Shown piece after piece: positions 6,327-13,043 of a stretch of DNA of 13,043 nucleotides. Source of the DNA: an uncultured Collinsella sp. (GTDB lineage: Bacteria > Actinomycetota > Coriobacteriia > Coriobacteriales > Coriobacteriaceae); NCBI GenBank assembly GCA_902490365.1, contig CABUDQ010000053.1, positions 1-13,043 on the forward strand, read 5' to 3'. The notes beneath the pieces were generated by a model, which saw nothing but the letters and a program-made list of their open reading frames with translations, had not been told where the DNA came from and searched no databases. Numbering within the stretch: the first letter of the stretch is position 1; every line of letters starts with the position of its first letter. The translations under genes and the position numbers were made by a program.

Positions 6327-7628
6327 GTGTTGAACATCACCGCTTCTGACGTCAAGGACGCCAAGCTCACCGCTACGGTCACCATCCCGGCCGCCGACGT
6401 CGACGCCGCGATCAAGAAGGCCTACAAGGACACCGCCAAGAAGTACCGCTTCCCGGGCTTCCGTGCCGGCAAGGCTCCCCGTCCGGTCATCGATTCCGCT
6501 CTTGGCGCCGAGGCTACCCTCGCTCAGGCCACCAACGACCTGATCGCCGCCAACGAGCCCGCCGTCCTCAACGAGCTGGACATCGTCCCCACCAAGAGCG
6601 GTGACTACAAGGAGCTCGACCTCGCCAAGGATCACGAGGACTACACCTACACCGTCGAGTTCTCCCTGCGTCCCGCCGCTGAGCTCTCCTCCTTCGACGC
6701 TGTCGAGATCGAGATGCCCCCTGCGGAGGTCACCGAGTCCGAGATCAACAACCAGGTCGAGATGCTCCTCAACTACCGTGCCACCTTCGAGGACGTCGAG
6801 GGCCGCGCTGTCGAGTCCGAGGACTACGTTACCGTCGACCTCAAGGCCGTCGAGAACGCCGACAACTTTGCCGCCGAGGGCCGTATGCTCATCGCCGGTA
6901 GCGACAGCAACCCCGCCGAGTTCAACGAGGCTTTGATCGGCGCCAACGTTGACGACGTCAAGTCCGTCACCTGGACCGACGAGGCCGAGGAGGGCGAGGA
7001 GGCCGAGACCCACACCGTCGAGGTCACCGTCAAGGGCATCAAGGTCCGCAACACCCCCGAGCTCACCGACGAGCTCGTCAAGTCTGACTTTGGCTTCGAC
7101 AGCATCGACGCTATGCGCGACGCCATCAAGATCGAGATCGAGCAGGACAAGGCTTCCCGCCTCCCGGCCGAGAAGGAGAACCGTTGCGTCTCCGCTCTCG
7201 CCGAGCGCCTGCAGCTCGACGAGATGGACGCCGACTACGAGCAGTCCGTCTTTGAGGAGCTTGGCCAGAACTTCCTGTCCAACCTCGCTGCCCGCGGCAT
7301 GACGCTGGACACCTGGCTGCCCGCTTCCGGCCTGACCATGGAGCAGTTCATCGGCGACCTGCACAAGCAGGCCAACGACGTTGCCCGTGAGTCCCTGGCG
7401 CTCGACGCTCTCGCCCGTGAGCTCAAGATTGAGGTCACCGAGGACGACATCAACGCCGAGTTCGAGAAGGCTGGCGTCAAGGACGTCGAGGCTTCCAAGG
7501 CCGAGTTCATCGCCGATGGCCGCATGCCTGCCGTCCGCGAGTCCATCCGTCGCTCCAAGGCCGTCGATCACCTGGTCGAGAACGCCAAGGTGACTGAGGT
7601 CGACGAGACCGCCAAGGACGCCGAGTAA
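6327..7628 (+). CDS. tig: Trigger factor, ribosome-associated chaperone
   Basis: About 433 residues, the standard length (E. coli 432). The N-terminal ribosome-binding domain carries the signature FPGFRAGKAP at residues 42-51, which docks at the ribosome exit tunnel. An FKBP-type peptidyl-prolyl isomerase domain follows (~150-245), then the long helical C-terminal chaperone arms. The protein is acidic and its codon use is extremely biased, as expected for an abundant protein. The start is uncertain: AGGAGG (6318-6323) precedes GTG 6327 (3-nt gap) and TTG 6330 (6-nt gap). An ATG at 6315 lies before the Shine-Dalgarno. I use 6327; the protein beginning LNITASDVKD fits the family. It is followed by clpP and clpX, the common bacterial order, so nascent-chain folding and ATP-dependent proteolysis are linked here. 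Confidence 0.95.
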   Translation: MLNITASDVKDAKLTATVTIPAADVDAAIKKAYKDTAKKYRFPGFRAGKAPRPVIDSALGAEATLAQATNDLIAANEPAVLNELDIVPTKSGDYKELDLAKDHEDYTYTVEFSLRPAAELSSFDAVEIEMPPAEVTESEINNQVEMLLNYRATFEDVEGRAVESEDYVTVDLKAVENADNFAAEGRMLIAGSDSNPAEFNEALIGANVDDVKSVTWTDEAEEGEEAETHTVEVTVKGIKVRNTPELTDELVKSDFGFDSIDAMRDAIKIEIEQDKASRLPAEKENRCVSALAERLQLDEMDADYEQSVFEELGQNFLSNLAARGMTLDTWLPASGLTMEQFIGDLHKQANDVARESLALDALARELKIEVTEDDINAEFEKAGVKDVEASKAEFIADGRMPAVRESIRRSKAVDHLVENAKVTEVDETAKDAE

Positions 7629-7704
7629 TTCTCGCCACCTTGCACGCGAGCGCATGTATGTGCCCGTGATGGGGTAAAGTTATAAGCCGGTTATCCGGTT
7701 GCTT

Positions 7705-7745
7705 CGTACGGTGCCAGCCAATGCATAGCATGCGGGCACCGTACG
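7705..7745 (+). other. Inverted repeat in the clpP upstream region
   Basis: An 11-bp perfect inverted repeat, CGTACGGTGCC (7705-7715) and GGCACCGTACG (7735-7745), encloses a 19-nt loop with a nested ATGC-ATA-GCAT hairpin. TTTGTCT follows, so it could end tig transcripts or act as a leader or attenuator for clpP. A double-stranded operator is also possible. It lies 46 bp before the clpP start. A TAAAGT at 7675-7680 may be the -10 of a clpP promoter upstream of it. Confidence 0.6.
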
Positions 7746-7790
7746 TTTGTCTAGAACCACTATTGGTCCGTAAGAGAAATGGAGATGCGT

Positions 7791-8411
7791 ATGATCGCTA
7801 AGTTCGATTCCGCCCTCGTGCCATACGTTATCGAGCAGACGCCGCGCGGCGAGCGCAGCTACGATATCTATTCGCGCCTGCTCAACGACCGCATCATCTT
7901 CTTGGGCGAGGAGATCAACTCCGTCAGCGCCAACCTGGTCGTTGCCCAGCTGCTGCATCTTGAGAGCCAGGATGCCGAGAAGGATATCTCGCTCTACATC
8001 AATTCGCCCGGTGGCGAGGTTTACTCTGGCCTGGCGATTCTTGACACCATGAACTTCATCAAGCCGCAGGTCTCCACCATCTGCGTCGGTATGGCCGCGT
8101 CTATGGCTGCCGTGCTGCTTTCGGCCGGCGCCAAGGGCAAGCGCTTCTGCCTGCCGCACTCCAAGGTCATGATTCACCAGCCCAGCGGCGGTGCCCAGGG
8201 TCAGCAGACCGAGATCGAGATCGTGGCCGAGGAGATCAAGAAGACCCGCCGCGAGCTCAACCAGATCCTGTCCGACGCCTCGGGCCAGCCCATCGAGAAG
8301 GTCCAGGCCGATACCGAGCGCGACAACTACCTCACGGCTGCCGAGGCCCTCGACTACGGCCTGATCGACCGTATCGTCACCTCGCGCGATCTTGCCGCGA
8401 AGGATGCCTAG
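7791..8411 (+). CDS. clpP: ClpP, ATP-dependent Clp protease proteolytic subunit
   Basis: A 206-residue serine peptidase that forms the tetradecameric degradation chamber fed by ClpX. The catalytic triad is intact: Ser104 in GMAAS, His129 in VMIHQP and Asp178 in DTERD, numbered from the chosen start. The core INSPGG and the C-terminal YGLIDRI are typical. Only about seven residues precede the ALVPYVIEQ block where mature ClpP usually begins, so any propeptide is short. ATG 7791 is chosen because GGAG (7781-7784) lies 6 nt upstream; in-frame ATGs at 7779 and 7785 have weaker sites. The stop is 1 nt before the clpX ATG, indicating co-translation. Only one clpP is seen here, whereas many other actinobacteria carry a tandem pair. 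Confidence 0.97.
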   Translation: MIAKFDSALVPYVIEQTPRGERSYDIYSRLLNDRIIFLGEEINSVSANLVVAQLLHLESQDAEKDISLYINSPGGEVYSGLAILDTMNFIKPQVSTICVGMAASMAAVLLSAGAKGKRFCLPHSKVMIHQPSGGAQGQQTEIEIVAEEIKKTRRELNQILSDASGQPIEKVQADTERDNYLTAAEALDYGLIDRIVTSRDLAAKDA

Positions 8412-8412
8412 G

Positions 8413-9819
8413 ATGGCAGGAAACATGCAGGACAACTTTGACGAGAACGGCAATCCCATCCGCTGCTCCTTCTGCGGAAAAGAGCAGGGCCAGGTCCGTC
8501 GCCTCGTAAAGGGCCCGACCAACATCTTTATCTGTGACGAGTGCGTCGCCGCCTGTTCCGAGATCCTTGAGGAGTCGCTGGCTTCGGACTTTATGGACGC
8601 TGCCCGCAACGGCAAGCTGCCGGGCTTCCTCAACGACCACGGCCAGGCTGCTGGGCAGCCCGCCGTGGATCCCGAGGCCGAGGGCTTTGAGCTCGAGGAC
8701 GACCGCCAGGTCATCACGCACGTTCCGACGCCGCACGAGATCTATGACGAGCTTTCGGCCTATGTCATGGGTCAGGAAGACGCCAAGCGCGCCATGTCGG
8801 TTGCCGTGTACAACCACTATCGCCGCGTGATCGAGGGCGGCGCCGCGGTGTCTGCCTTTGACGATGGCATGGGCTCGCAGCTCGATGACGATATGGATGA
8901 GGTGGAGCTCGCCAAGTCAAACATTTTGCTGCTCGGCCCGACCGGTACCGGTAAGACCCTGCTCGCCCAGACGCTCGCGCGCATCCTCGAGGTGCCGTTT
9001 GCCATCGCCGACGCCACCGCGCTTACCGAGGCCGGTTACGTGGGCGAGGATGTGGAGAACATCCTGCTCAAGCTCATCAACGCTGCCGATGGCGATATCG
9101 AGCGCGCGCAGGTGGGCATCATCTACGTGGACGAGATCGATAAGATCGCCCGCAAGGCAGAGAACCTCTCCATCACCCGCGATGTCTCGGGCGAGGGCGT
9201 TCAGCAGGCACTGCTTAAGATTCTTGAGGGCACGGTGGCCAGCGTTCCGCCCACCGGCGGCCGCAAGCATCCCCAGCAGGAGCTGCTGCAGATCGACACG
9301 ACCAACATCCTGTTCATCTGCGGCGGTGCCTTTGTGGGTCTGGATAAGATCATTGCCGATCGCGTAGGCAACAAGGGCGTGGGCTTTAATTCCGAGATCG
9401 CCGGTCCCACTTCGGTCGACGAGAACGACCTGCTGCGTCAGGTGCTCCCGCAGGACCTCAACGCCTTTGGCATGATCCCCGAGTTTGTGGGACGTACGCC
9501 CGTCGTTACCCAGACGCAGGCGCTCGACGAGGACGACCTGGTGTCGATCCTGACCGAGCCCAAGAACGCCGTGGTGCGCCAGTACCGCAAGATGTTCCAG
9601 CTCGAGGACGTCGATCTTGAGTTTGAGGACGCGGCCCTGCATGAGATTGCCCGCATGGCGCTCGCCCGCAAGACCGGAGCCCGCGGCCTGCGTGCCATCT
9701 GCGAAGACGTGCTTCAGCAGACGATGTTCGACCTCCCCAGCGAGGAAGGGGTAGCCAAGGTCGTCGTAACCGAAGCTGCCGTAAAGGGCGAAGAACAGCC
9801 CCAACGCATCTACGGGTAA
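8413..9819 (+). CDS. clpX: ClpX, ATP-dependent unfoldase of the Clp protease
   Basis: A 468-residue AAA+ unfoldase. The N-terminal C4 zinc-binding domain has C18-x2-C21 and C41-x2-C44. The AAA+ module shows Walker A GPTGTGKT (175-182), pore loop GYVGED, Walker B IIYVDEID (236-243), the RKH loop GGRKHP and sensor-2 GARGLR. The ClpP-docking IGF loop is VGF here (323-325), a conservative change. It recognises tagged substrates, unfolds them and threads them into ClpP. It is longer than the typical ~420 residues because of acidic insertions between zinc domain and AAA+ core, and ahead of Walker A (GSQLDDDMDEVE). ATG 8413 has AAGGA (8400-8404) 8 nt upstream; ATG 8425 is an alternative. It is coupled to clpP, with a strong terminator 21 bp after the stop. 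Confidence 0.97.
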   Translation: MAGNMQDNFDENGNPIRCSFCGKEQGQVRRLVKGPTNIFICDECVAACSEILEESLASDFMDAARNGKLPGFLNDHGQAAGQPAVDPEAEGFELEDDRQVITHVPTPHEIYDELSAYVMGQEDAKRAMSVAVYNHYRRVIEGGAAVSAFDDGMGSQLDDDMDEVELAKSNILLLGPTGTGKTLLAQTLARILEVPFAIADATALTEAGYVGEDVENILLKLINAADGDIERAQVGIIYVDEIDKIARKAENLSITRDVSGEGVQQALLKILEGTVASVPPTGGRKHPQQELLQIDTTNILFICGGAFVGLDKIIADRVGNKGVGFNSEIAGPTSVDENDLLRQVLPQDLNAFGMIPEFVGRTPVVTQTQALDEDDLVSILTEPKNAVVRQYRKMFQLEDVDLEFEDAALHEIARMALARKTGARGLRAICEDVLQQTMFDLPSEEGVAKVVVTEAAVKGEEQPQRIYG

Positions 9820-9840
9820 ACCAGCCAAATAAGCGCTTCT

Positions 9841-9880
9841 AAATAGCCTCCGACTATCCGCGGTCGGAGGCTATTTTATA
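9841..9880 (+). terminator. Intrinsic terminator after clpX
   Basis: A perfect 14-bp stem, AAATAGCCTCCGAC (9841-9854) with GTCGGAGGCTATTT (9863-9876), around an 8-nt loop. The TTTT tract overlaps the stem foot and is followed by ATATATA. The A-run on the left arm would also give a short U-run on the opposite strand. It closes the tig-clpP-clpX cluster. Confidence 0.95.
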
Positions 9881-9905
9881 TATACGCAATAACCCCAACT
9901 ACCTG

Positions 9906-9914
9906 TGTTATTCT
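9906..9914 (+). promoter_or_regulatory. Candidate extended -10 promoter of valS
   Basis: TGT followed by TATTCT (9909-9914) is an extended -10 downstream of the clpX terminator, predicting a start near 9921 and a valS leader of about 183 nt. No clear -35 box. Inferred from motif and position. Confidence 0.4.
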
Positions 9915-9970
9915 GTGTGTTTGTTTAAGCCTCAGCGAAGTCATATCAGACTGAAGTAATCGATACCTAA

Positions 9971-10083
9971 GGCGCGTCCGCCTGCTTGATTTTCGTAGAT
10001 TCCGCACGAGCCGAAGAGCACTTAATGTGCTCTTCGTGCGAGCCAGGACCTGACCGAGCGAAAACCAAGCAGGCGGACACGCC
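9971..10083 (+). ncRNA. Long structured leader of valS (113-nt stem-loop)
   Basis: The outer arms 9971-9995 and 10059-10083 are complementary at 23 of 25 positions. The core GTCCGCCTGCTTGATTTTCG pairs with 10059-10078 with a single mismatch. Inside is a second hairpin: CGCAC (10003-10007) and GAAGAGCAC (10013-10021) against GTGCTCTTCGTGCG (10027-10040), loop TTAAT and a 5-nt left bulge. The motif CGAGCC occurs both in the bulge region (10007-10012) and just after the inner hairpin (10039-10044). The structure ends 9 nt before the valS Shine-Dalgarno (GGGAG, 10093-10097). It lacks the conserved T-box sequence, an antiterminator and a U-run. Pairing is seen in the sequence; a regulatory role is inference. 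Confidence 0.6.
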
Positions 10084-10103
10084 GGCGGGACAGGGAGAGA
10101 TAT

Positions 10104-12800
10104 ATGGAAGAGATGCCCAAGAACTACGATCCGTCGACCAACGAGCCGGCGATCCTGCAGAAGTGGCTCGACGGCGGCTACTACAAGCGCCGTGAGGGCG
10201 TGGGCGACTGCACCGTCACCATTCCGCCTCCCAACGTGACTGGCAAGCTCCACATGGGCCATGCCACCGATGACTCCATCCAGGACGCCATCGTCCGTAT
10301 GGCCCGCATGCGCGGCAAGTCCACGCGCTGGGTGCTGGGCACCGATCACGCCGGTATCGCCACGCAGACCAAGGTCGACAAGAAGCTCAAGAGCGAGGGT
10401 ATCAGCCGCCTGGAGATCGGTCGCGACAAGTTTGTTGACGCCTGCTGGGACTGGACCCACGAGTACGGCGGCATCATCGTCGAGCAGATCAAGCGCATGG
10501 GCTGCTCTGTCGACTTCGACAACGAGCGCTTCACCATGGACGAGGATTACGCCCAGGCCGTGCGTAAGGTCTTCTGCGACTGGTACCACGACGGCCTGAT
10601 CTACCGTGGCAAGCGTATCGTCAACTGGTGCCCCAACTGCACCACCGCCATCTCGGACGACGAGGCCGAGTATAAGGACGAGAAGGGCCACCTGTGGCAC
10701 CTGCGCTACCCGCTGACCGAGCCGGTCAACGGCCAGGACTACATCGTCGTCGCCACCACGCGCCCCGAGACCATGCTCGGCGACACGGGCGTTGCCGTCT
10801 CCCCGAAGGACCCCGAGAAGGCCGCCTTCGTGGGCAAGACCGTCATGCTGCCGATCGTCAACCGCGAGATCCCCATCTTTGAGGATTGGCACGTTGATGC
10901 CAACTTTGGCTCCGGCTTCGTTAAGGTCACCCCGGCTCACGACCCCAACGACTACGCCATGGGTCAGGCCCACGACCTGCCGCAGATCAACATTTTCGAC
11001 GAGCACGCGGTGGTCGTCGAGGGCTATGGCGAGTTTACCGGCATGAACCGCGACGAGTGCCGCGAGGCCGTTGTCAAGTGGTTCGACGAGCACGGCCTGC
11101 TCGACCACGTCGAAGAGCTCGACCACTCCGTCATGCACTGCTACCGTTGCGACTCCGCCCTGGAGCCGTGGCTGTCCGAGCAGTGGTTTGTGGCCGTCGA
11201 CAAACTCAAGGGACCGGCGCTCGACGCCGTCAACTCCGGCAAGGTCACCTTCCACCCCGCGCGTTGGACGCAGACCTACACCACTTGGATGGAGAACCTC
11301 AAGGATTGGTGCATCAGCCGCCAGCTGTGGTGGGGCCACCGCATCCCCGTGTTCTACTGCGAGGACTGCGGCTGGGAGGACGCCCTGACCGAGGACACCG
11401 ACGTGTGCCCCAAGTGCGGCGGCCATCACGTGCATCAGGACGAGAACGTGCTGGATACCTGGTTCAGCTCGCAGCTGTGGACCTTTGCCACGCAGGGCTG
11501 GCCGCAAAAGCCGGAGCTGCTCGAGGGCCATCACCCCACGACGGCGCTGGTCACCGCACGCGACATCATCGCGCTGTGGGTCGCCCGCATGGTCATGAGC
11601 TCGCTGTACTTCCTTGATGAGGTGCCGTTTAAGGACGTCGTCATCTACCCGACGATTCTGGCCAAGGACGGCAGCCGCATGTCCAAGTCCAAGGGCAACG
11701 GCGTAGACCCCATGGACCTCATTGGCATGTACGGCGCCGACGCCATGCGCTTCAACCTGCTTACGCTGTGCACCAACAACCAGGACGTCAAGTTCGACGC
11801 GAACATCGACAAGAAGACCAAGAAGCTCATCGACAGCCCGCGCACCGAGCAGGCCAAGTCGTTTGTGACCAAGATCTGGAACGCCAGCCGCTTCCTGCTT
11901 ATGAACATGGAGGGCTACACGCCCGGCGAACCCGTCGTGGAGACGCCGGCAGACGCCTGGATGTTCAGCCGTCTGGCCAAGGCAGTCAAGATGGTCACCG
12001 AGGGTATTGAGAACTACACCTTTGGCGACATGGCCCGCGGCGTGCAGCAGTTCTTCTGGAATGAGGTCTGCGACTGGTACGTCGAGGTCACCAAGGCCCG
12101 CCTGAAGGGCGAGGGTCGTCTGCAGGCGCAGCGCAACCTGATCTTTGTGCTCGACACCTCCATTCGCCTGATGCACCCGCTCATGCCGTTCGTTACCGAG
12201 GAGATCTGGGACAACATGCCGGCGAGCGTGCTCGATCTGGACGCCGAGGGCAACGTGAACCGCGCCGAGGCGCTCATGATCGCCAAGTGGCCCGAGCCCG
12301 CCGACTACGCCAAGTATGTTGACGAGGACGCCGAGCGCGCATTTGAGCTGTGCCGTACCGTCGTGTCTGCCGCCCGCGCCACGCGTTCGCGTTATCGCTT
12401 GAGCCCCAAGGCTGAGCTCGACGTGGTCGTGCGCGCCGGTGCCGAGGACATCGAGAAGCTCGAGAGCCTGCGCTCGACCATCGAGCCGCTGGCCAACACC
12501 GCCTCGCTGGTCATGGGTACCGACGTCGAGAAGCCGGCCGCGAGCATTGCCGTGGTCGATAGCGGCGTCGAGGTCTTTGTGGTGCTCGAGGGCAAGGTCG
12601 ATCTTTCGGCCGAGAAGGCGCGCCTGGAGAAGGAGATCGCCGCTGCTCAGAAGGAGCTCGCCGGCTGCGAGAAGACGCTCGCCAACGAGGGCTTTGTGGC
12701 CAAGGCCGCGCCCGCGGTGGTGCAGAAGAAGAGGGACCGTGCAGCTGAGCTCAAGGAGATCCTGGCGGCGCTGACTGCTCAGGTTGCTGACTTCTCGTAG
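10104..12800 (+). CDS. valS: Valyl-tRNA synthetase
   Basis: An 898-residue class I synthetase that attaches valine to tRNA-Val in the cytoplasm. The Rossmann fold holds the HIGH motif as HMGH (50-53) and MSKSKGN from residue 526. Between them lies the editing (CP1) domain with TTRPET (218-223), which clears mischarged threonine. Cysteine pairs C176/C179 with C346/C349, and a ribbon C419/C422 with C435/C438, suggest zinc sites. After the anticodon-binding helices comes the C-terminal coiled coil (~830-898), rich in K/E/A, which is diagnostic of ValRS against IleRS and LeuRS. The start ATG has GGGAG 6 nt upstream. The gene is monocistronic at its 5' side, with a terminator before and a structured leader in front. 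Confidence 0.98.
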   Translation: MEEMPKNYDPSTNEPAILQKWLDGGYYKRREGVGDCTVTIPPPNVTGKLHMGHATDDSIQDAIVRMARMRGKSTRWVLGTDHAGIATQTKVDKKLKSEGISRLEIGRDKFVDACWDWTHEYGGIIVEQIKRMGCSVDFDNERFTMDEDYAQAVRKVFCDWYHDGLIYRGKRIVNWCPNCTTAISDDEAEYKDEKGHLWHLRYPLTEPVNGQDYIVVATTRPETMLGDTGVAVSPKDPEKAAFVGKTVMLPIVNREIPIFEDWHVDANFGSGFVKVTPAHDPNDYAMGQAHDLPQINIFDEHAVVVEGYGEFTGMNRDECREAVVKWFDEHGLLDHVEELDHSVMHCYRCDSALEPWLSEQWFVAVDKLKGPALDAVNSGKVTFHPARWTQTYTTWMENLKDWCISRQLWWGHRIPVFYCEDCGWEDALTEDTDVCPKCGGHHVHQDENVLDTWFSSQLWTFATQGWPQKPELLEGHHPTTALVTARDIIALWVARMVMSSLYFLDEVPFKDVVIYPTILAKDGSRMSKSKGNGVDPMDLIGMYGADAMRFNLLTLCTNNQDVKFDANIDKKTKKLIDSPRTEQAKSFVTKIWNASRFLLMNMEGYTPGEPVVETPADAWMFSRLAKAVKMVTEGIENYTFGDMARGVQQFFWNEVCDWYVEVTKARLKGEGRLQAQRNLIFVLDTSIRLMHPLMPFVTEEIWDNMPASVLDLDAEGNVNRAEALMIAKWPEPADYAKYVDEDAERAFELCRTVVSAARATRSRYRLSPKAELDVVVRAGAEDIEKLESLRSTIEPLANTASLVMGTDVEKPAASIAVVDSGVEVFVVLEGKVDLSAEKARLEKEIAAAQKELAGCEKTLANEGFVAKAAPAVVQKKRDRAAELKEILAALTAQVADFS

Positions 12801-12853
12801 GCGTTACTGGGGGACGCGGTTTGGGGCATTGCTCGCTACTGCGGGCACCTATT

Positions 12854-12875
12854 CCGCCGTTCTAACGAACGGCGG
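12854..12875 (+). other. Perfect hairpin downstream of valS
   Basis: CCGCCGTTC (12854-12862) pairs perfectly with GAACGGCGG (12867-12875) over the tetraloop TAAC, 54 bp after the valS stop. There is no T-run, so it is not a standard terminator; it could stabilise the valS mRNA 3' end. The word GCCGTTC recurs at 12913-12919 in the next structure. Confidence 0.6.
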
Positions 12876-12890
12876 CTGACTCGACGCTGC

Positions 12891-12989
12891 AAACGCCTCT
12901 GATGGCCAATCTGCCGTTCAACTTCGGGCGCATGGGCATAAGCCCTATGCGCCCTTGTTTCACGGCACCTTGGCTCATCAGAGGCGTTT
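12891..12989 (+). repeat. Hairpin-within-hairpin after valS, possible terminator
   Basis: Outer arms AAACGCCTCTGATG (12891-12904) and 12976-12989 are perfectly complementary. Pairing continues inward (GCCAA/TTGGC with one bulged T, then TGCCG/CGGCA). Nested inside is a 12-bp hairpin at 12926-12954: GGGCGCAT/ATGCGCCC plus GGGC/GCCC, with a bulged T and loop ATAA. It is followed by TTGTTT, and the outer right arm by T then CGC. Either level could terminate valS transcription. Confidence 0.6.
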
Positions 12990-12997
12990 TCGCTCAT

Positions 12998-13043
12998 ATG
13001 ACCCAATCCGCTGTCAAGGGCCACAATGGCCCCGCCGACCGCT
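12998..13043 (+). CDS. Possible start of the next gene (truncated by window end)
   Basis: Two weakly supported starts exist. ATG at 12998 opens a frame with no stop to the window end but has only a distant GAGG. ATG at 13026, in another frame, has AAGGG (13016-13020) 5 nt upstream, a better ribosome site. Neither gives enough residues to name a product. In many Gram-positive bacteria folC (folylpolyglutamate synthase) follows valS; that is context only. Confidence 0.2.
   Translation, partial: MTQSAVKGHNGPADR

Noticed and set aside
7629..7790. CIRCE, CtsR or ClgR operator upstream of clpP
   Set aside because: None of the known consensus arrangements is visible; only the 11-bp inverted repeat at 7705-7745 stands out.
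9879..10103. T-box riboswitch for valS
   Set aside because: Expected from Gram-positive precedent, but no conserved T-box sequence, antiterminator or terminator is present; only the long stem-loop is seen.
9876..12176. 766-codon minus-strand open frame opposite valS
   Set aside because: Same antisense artefact. It also crosses the clpX terminator and the valS leader.

Overview
The window is a GC-rich chromosomal stretch carrying housekeeping genes, all on the + strand. The protein sequences and the codon bias toward GAC/GTC/GCC look like a Coriobacteriia actinobacterium of the Collinsella type. That assignment rests on general familiarity with these families, not on a search.

Layout. (a) 1-510: the last 65 codons of selB, a long imperfect inverted repeat, then selC, the gene for the UCA-anticodon selenocysteine tRNA. 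These encode the elongation factor and tRNA that read UGA as selenocysteine. (b) 773-2205: a complete hexameric-type glutamate dehydrogenase gene with its own strong intrinsic terminator. (c) 2281-6068: a two-gene operon for a molybdenum hydroxylase of the xanthine dehydrogenase superfamily. A small FAD subunit overlaps by one base a 943-residue protein in which the [2Fe-2S] and molybdopterin subunits are fused. A GC-rich terminator follows. (d) 6155-6238: tRNA-Leu(UAG). (e) 6327-9880: the classic protein quality-control cluster tig-clpP-clpX. clpP and clpX are one base apart and closed by a strong terminator. (f) 9906-12989: valS for valyl-tRNA synthetase. It has an approximately 180-nt leader with a very long stem-loop and is followed by a second hairpin-within-hairpin structure. 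(g) 12990-13043: probably the leader or first codons of the next gene.

Protein-coding content is ordinary, and I see no phage, IS, CRISPR or defence module. The less ordinary material is in the intergenic DNA: three long imperfect palindromes (214-383, 9971-10083, 12891-12989) next to selC and valS, and an inverted repeat in front of clpP. Two sequence habits also recur. Several promoter candidates share an extended -10 of the form TGN-TANNNT. Four genes (FAD subunit, tig, clpP, clpX) have a second in-frame start codon exactly 12 nt after an upstream ATG, with a purine-rich Shine-Dalgarno-like stretch between them.
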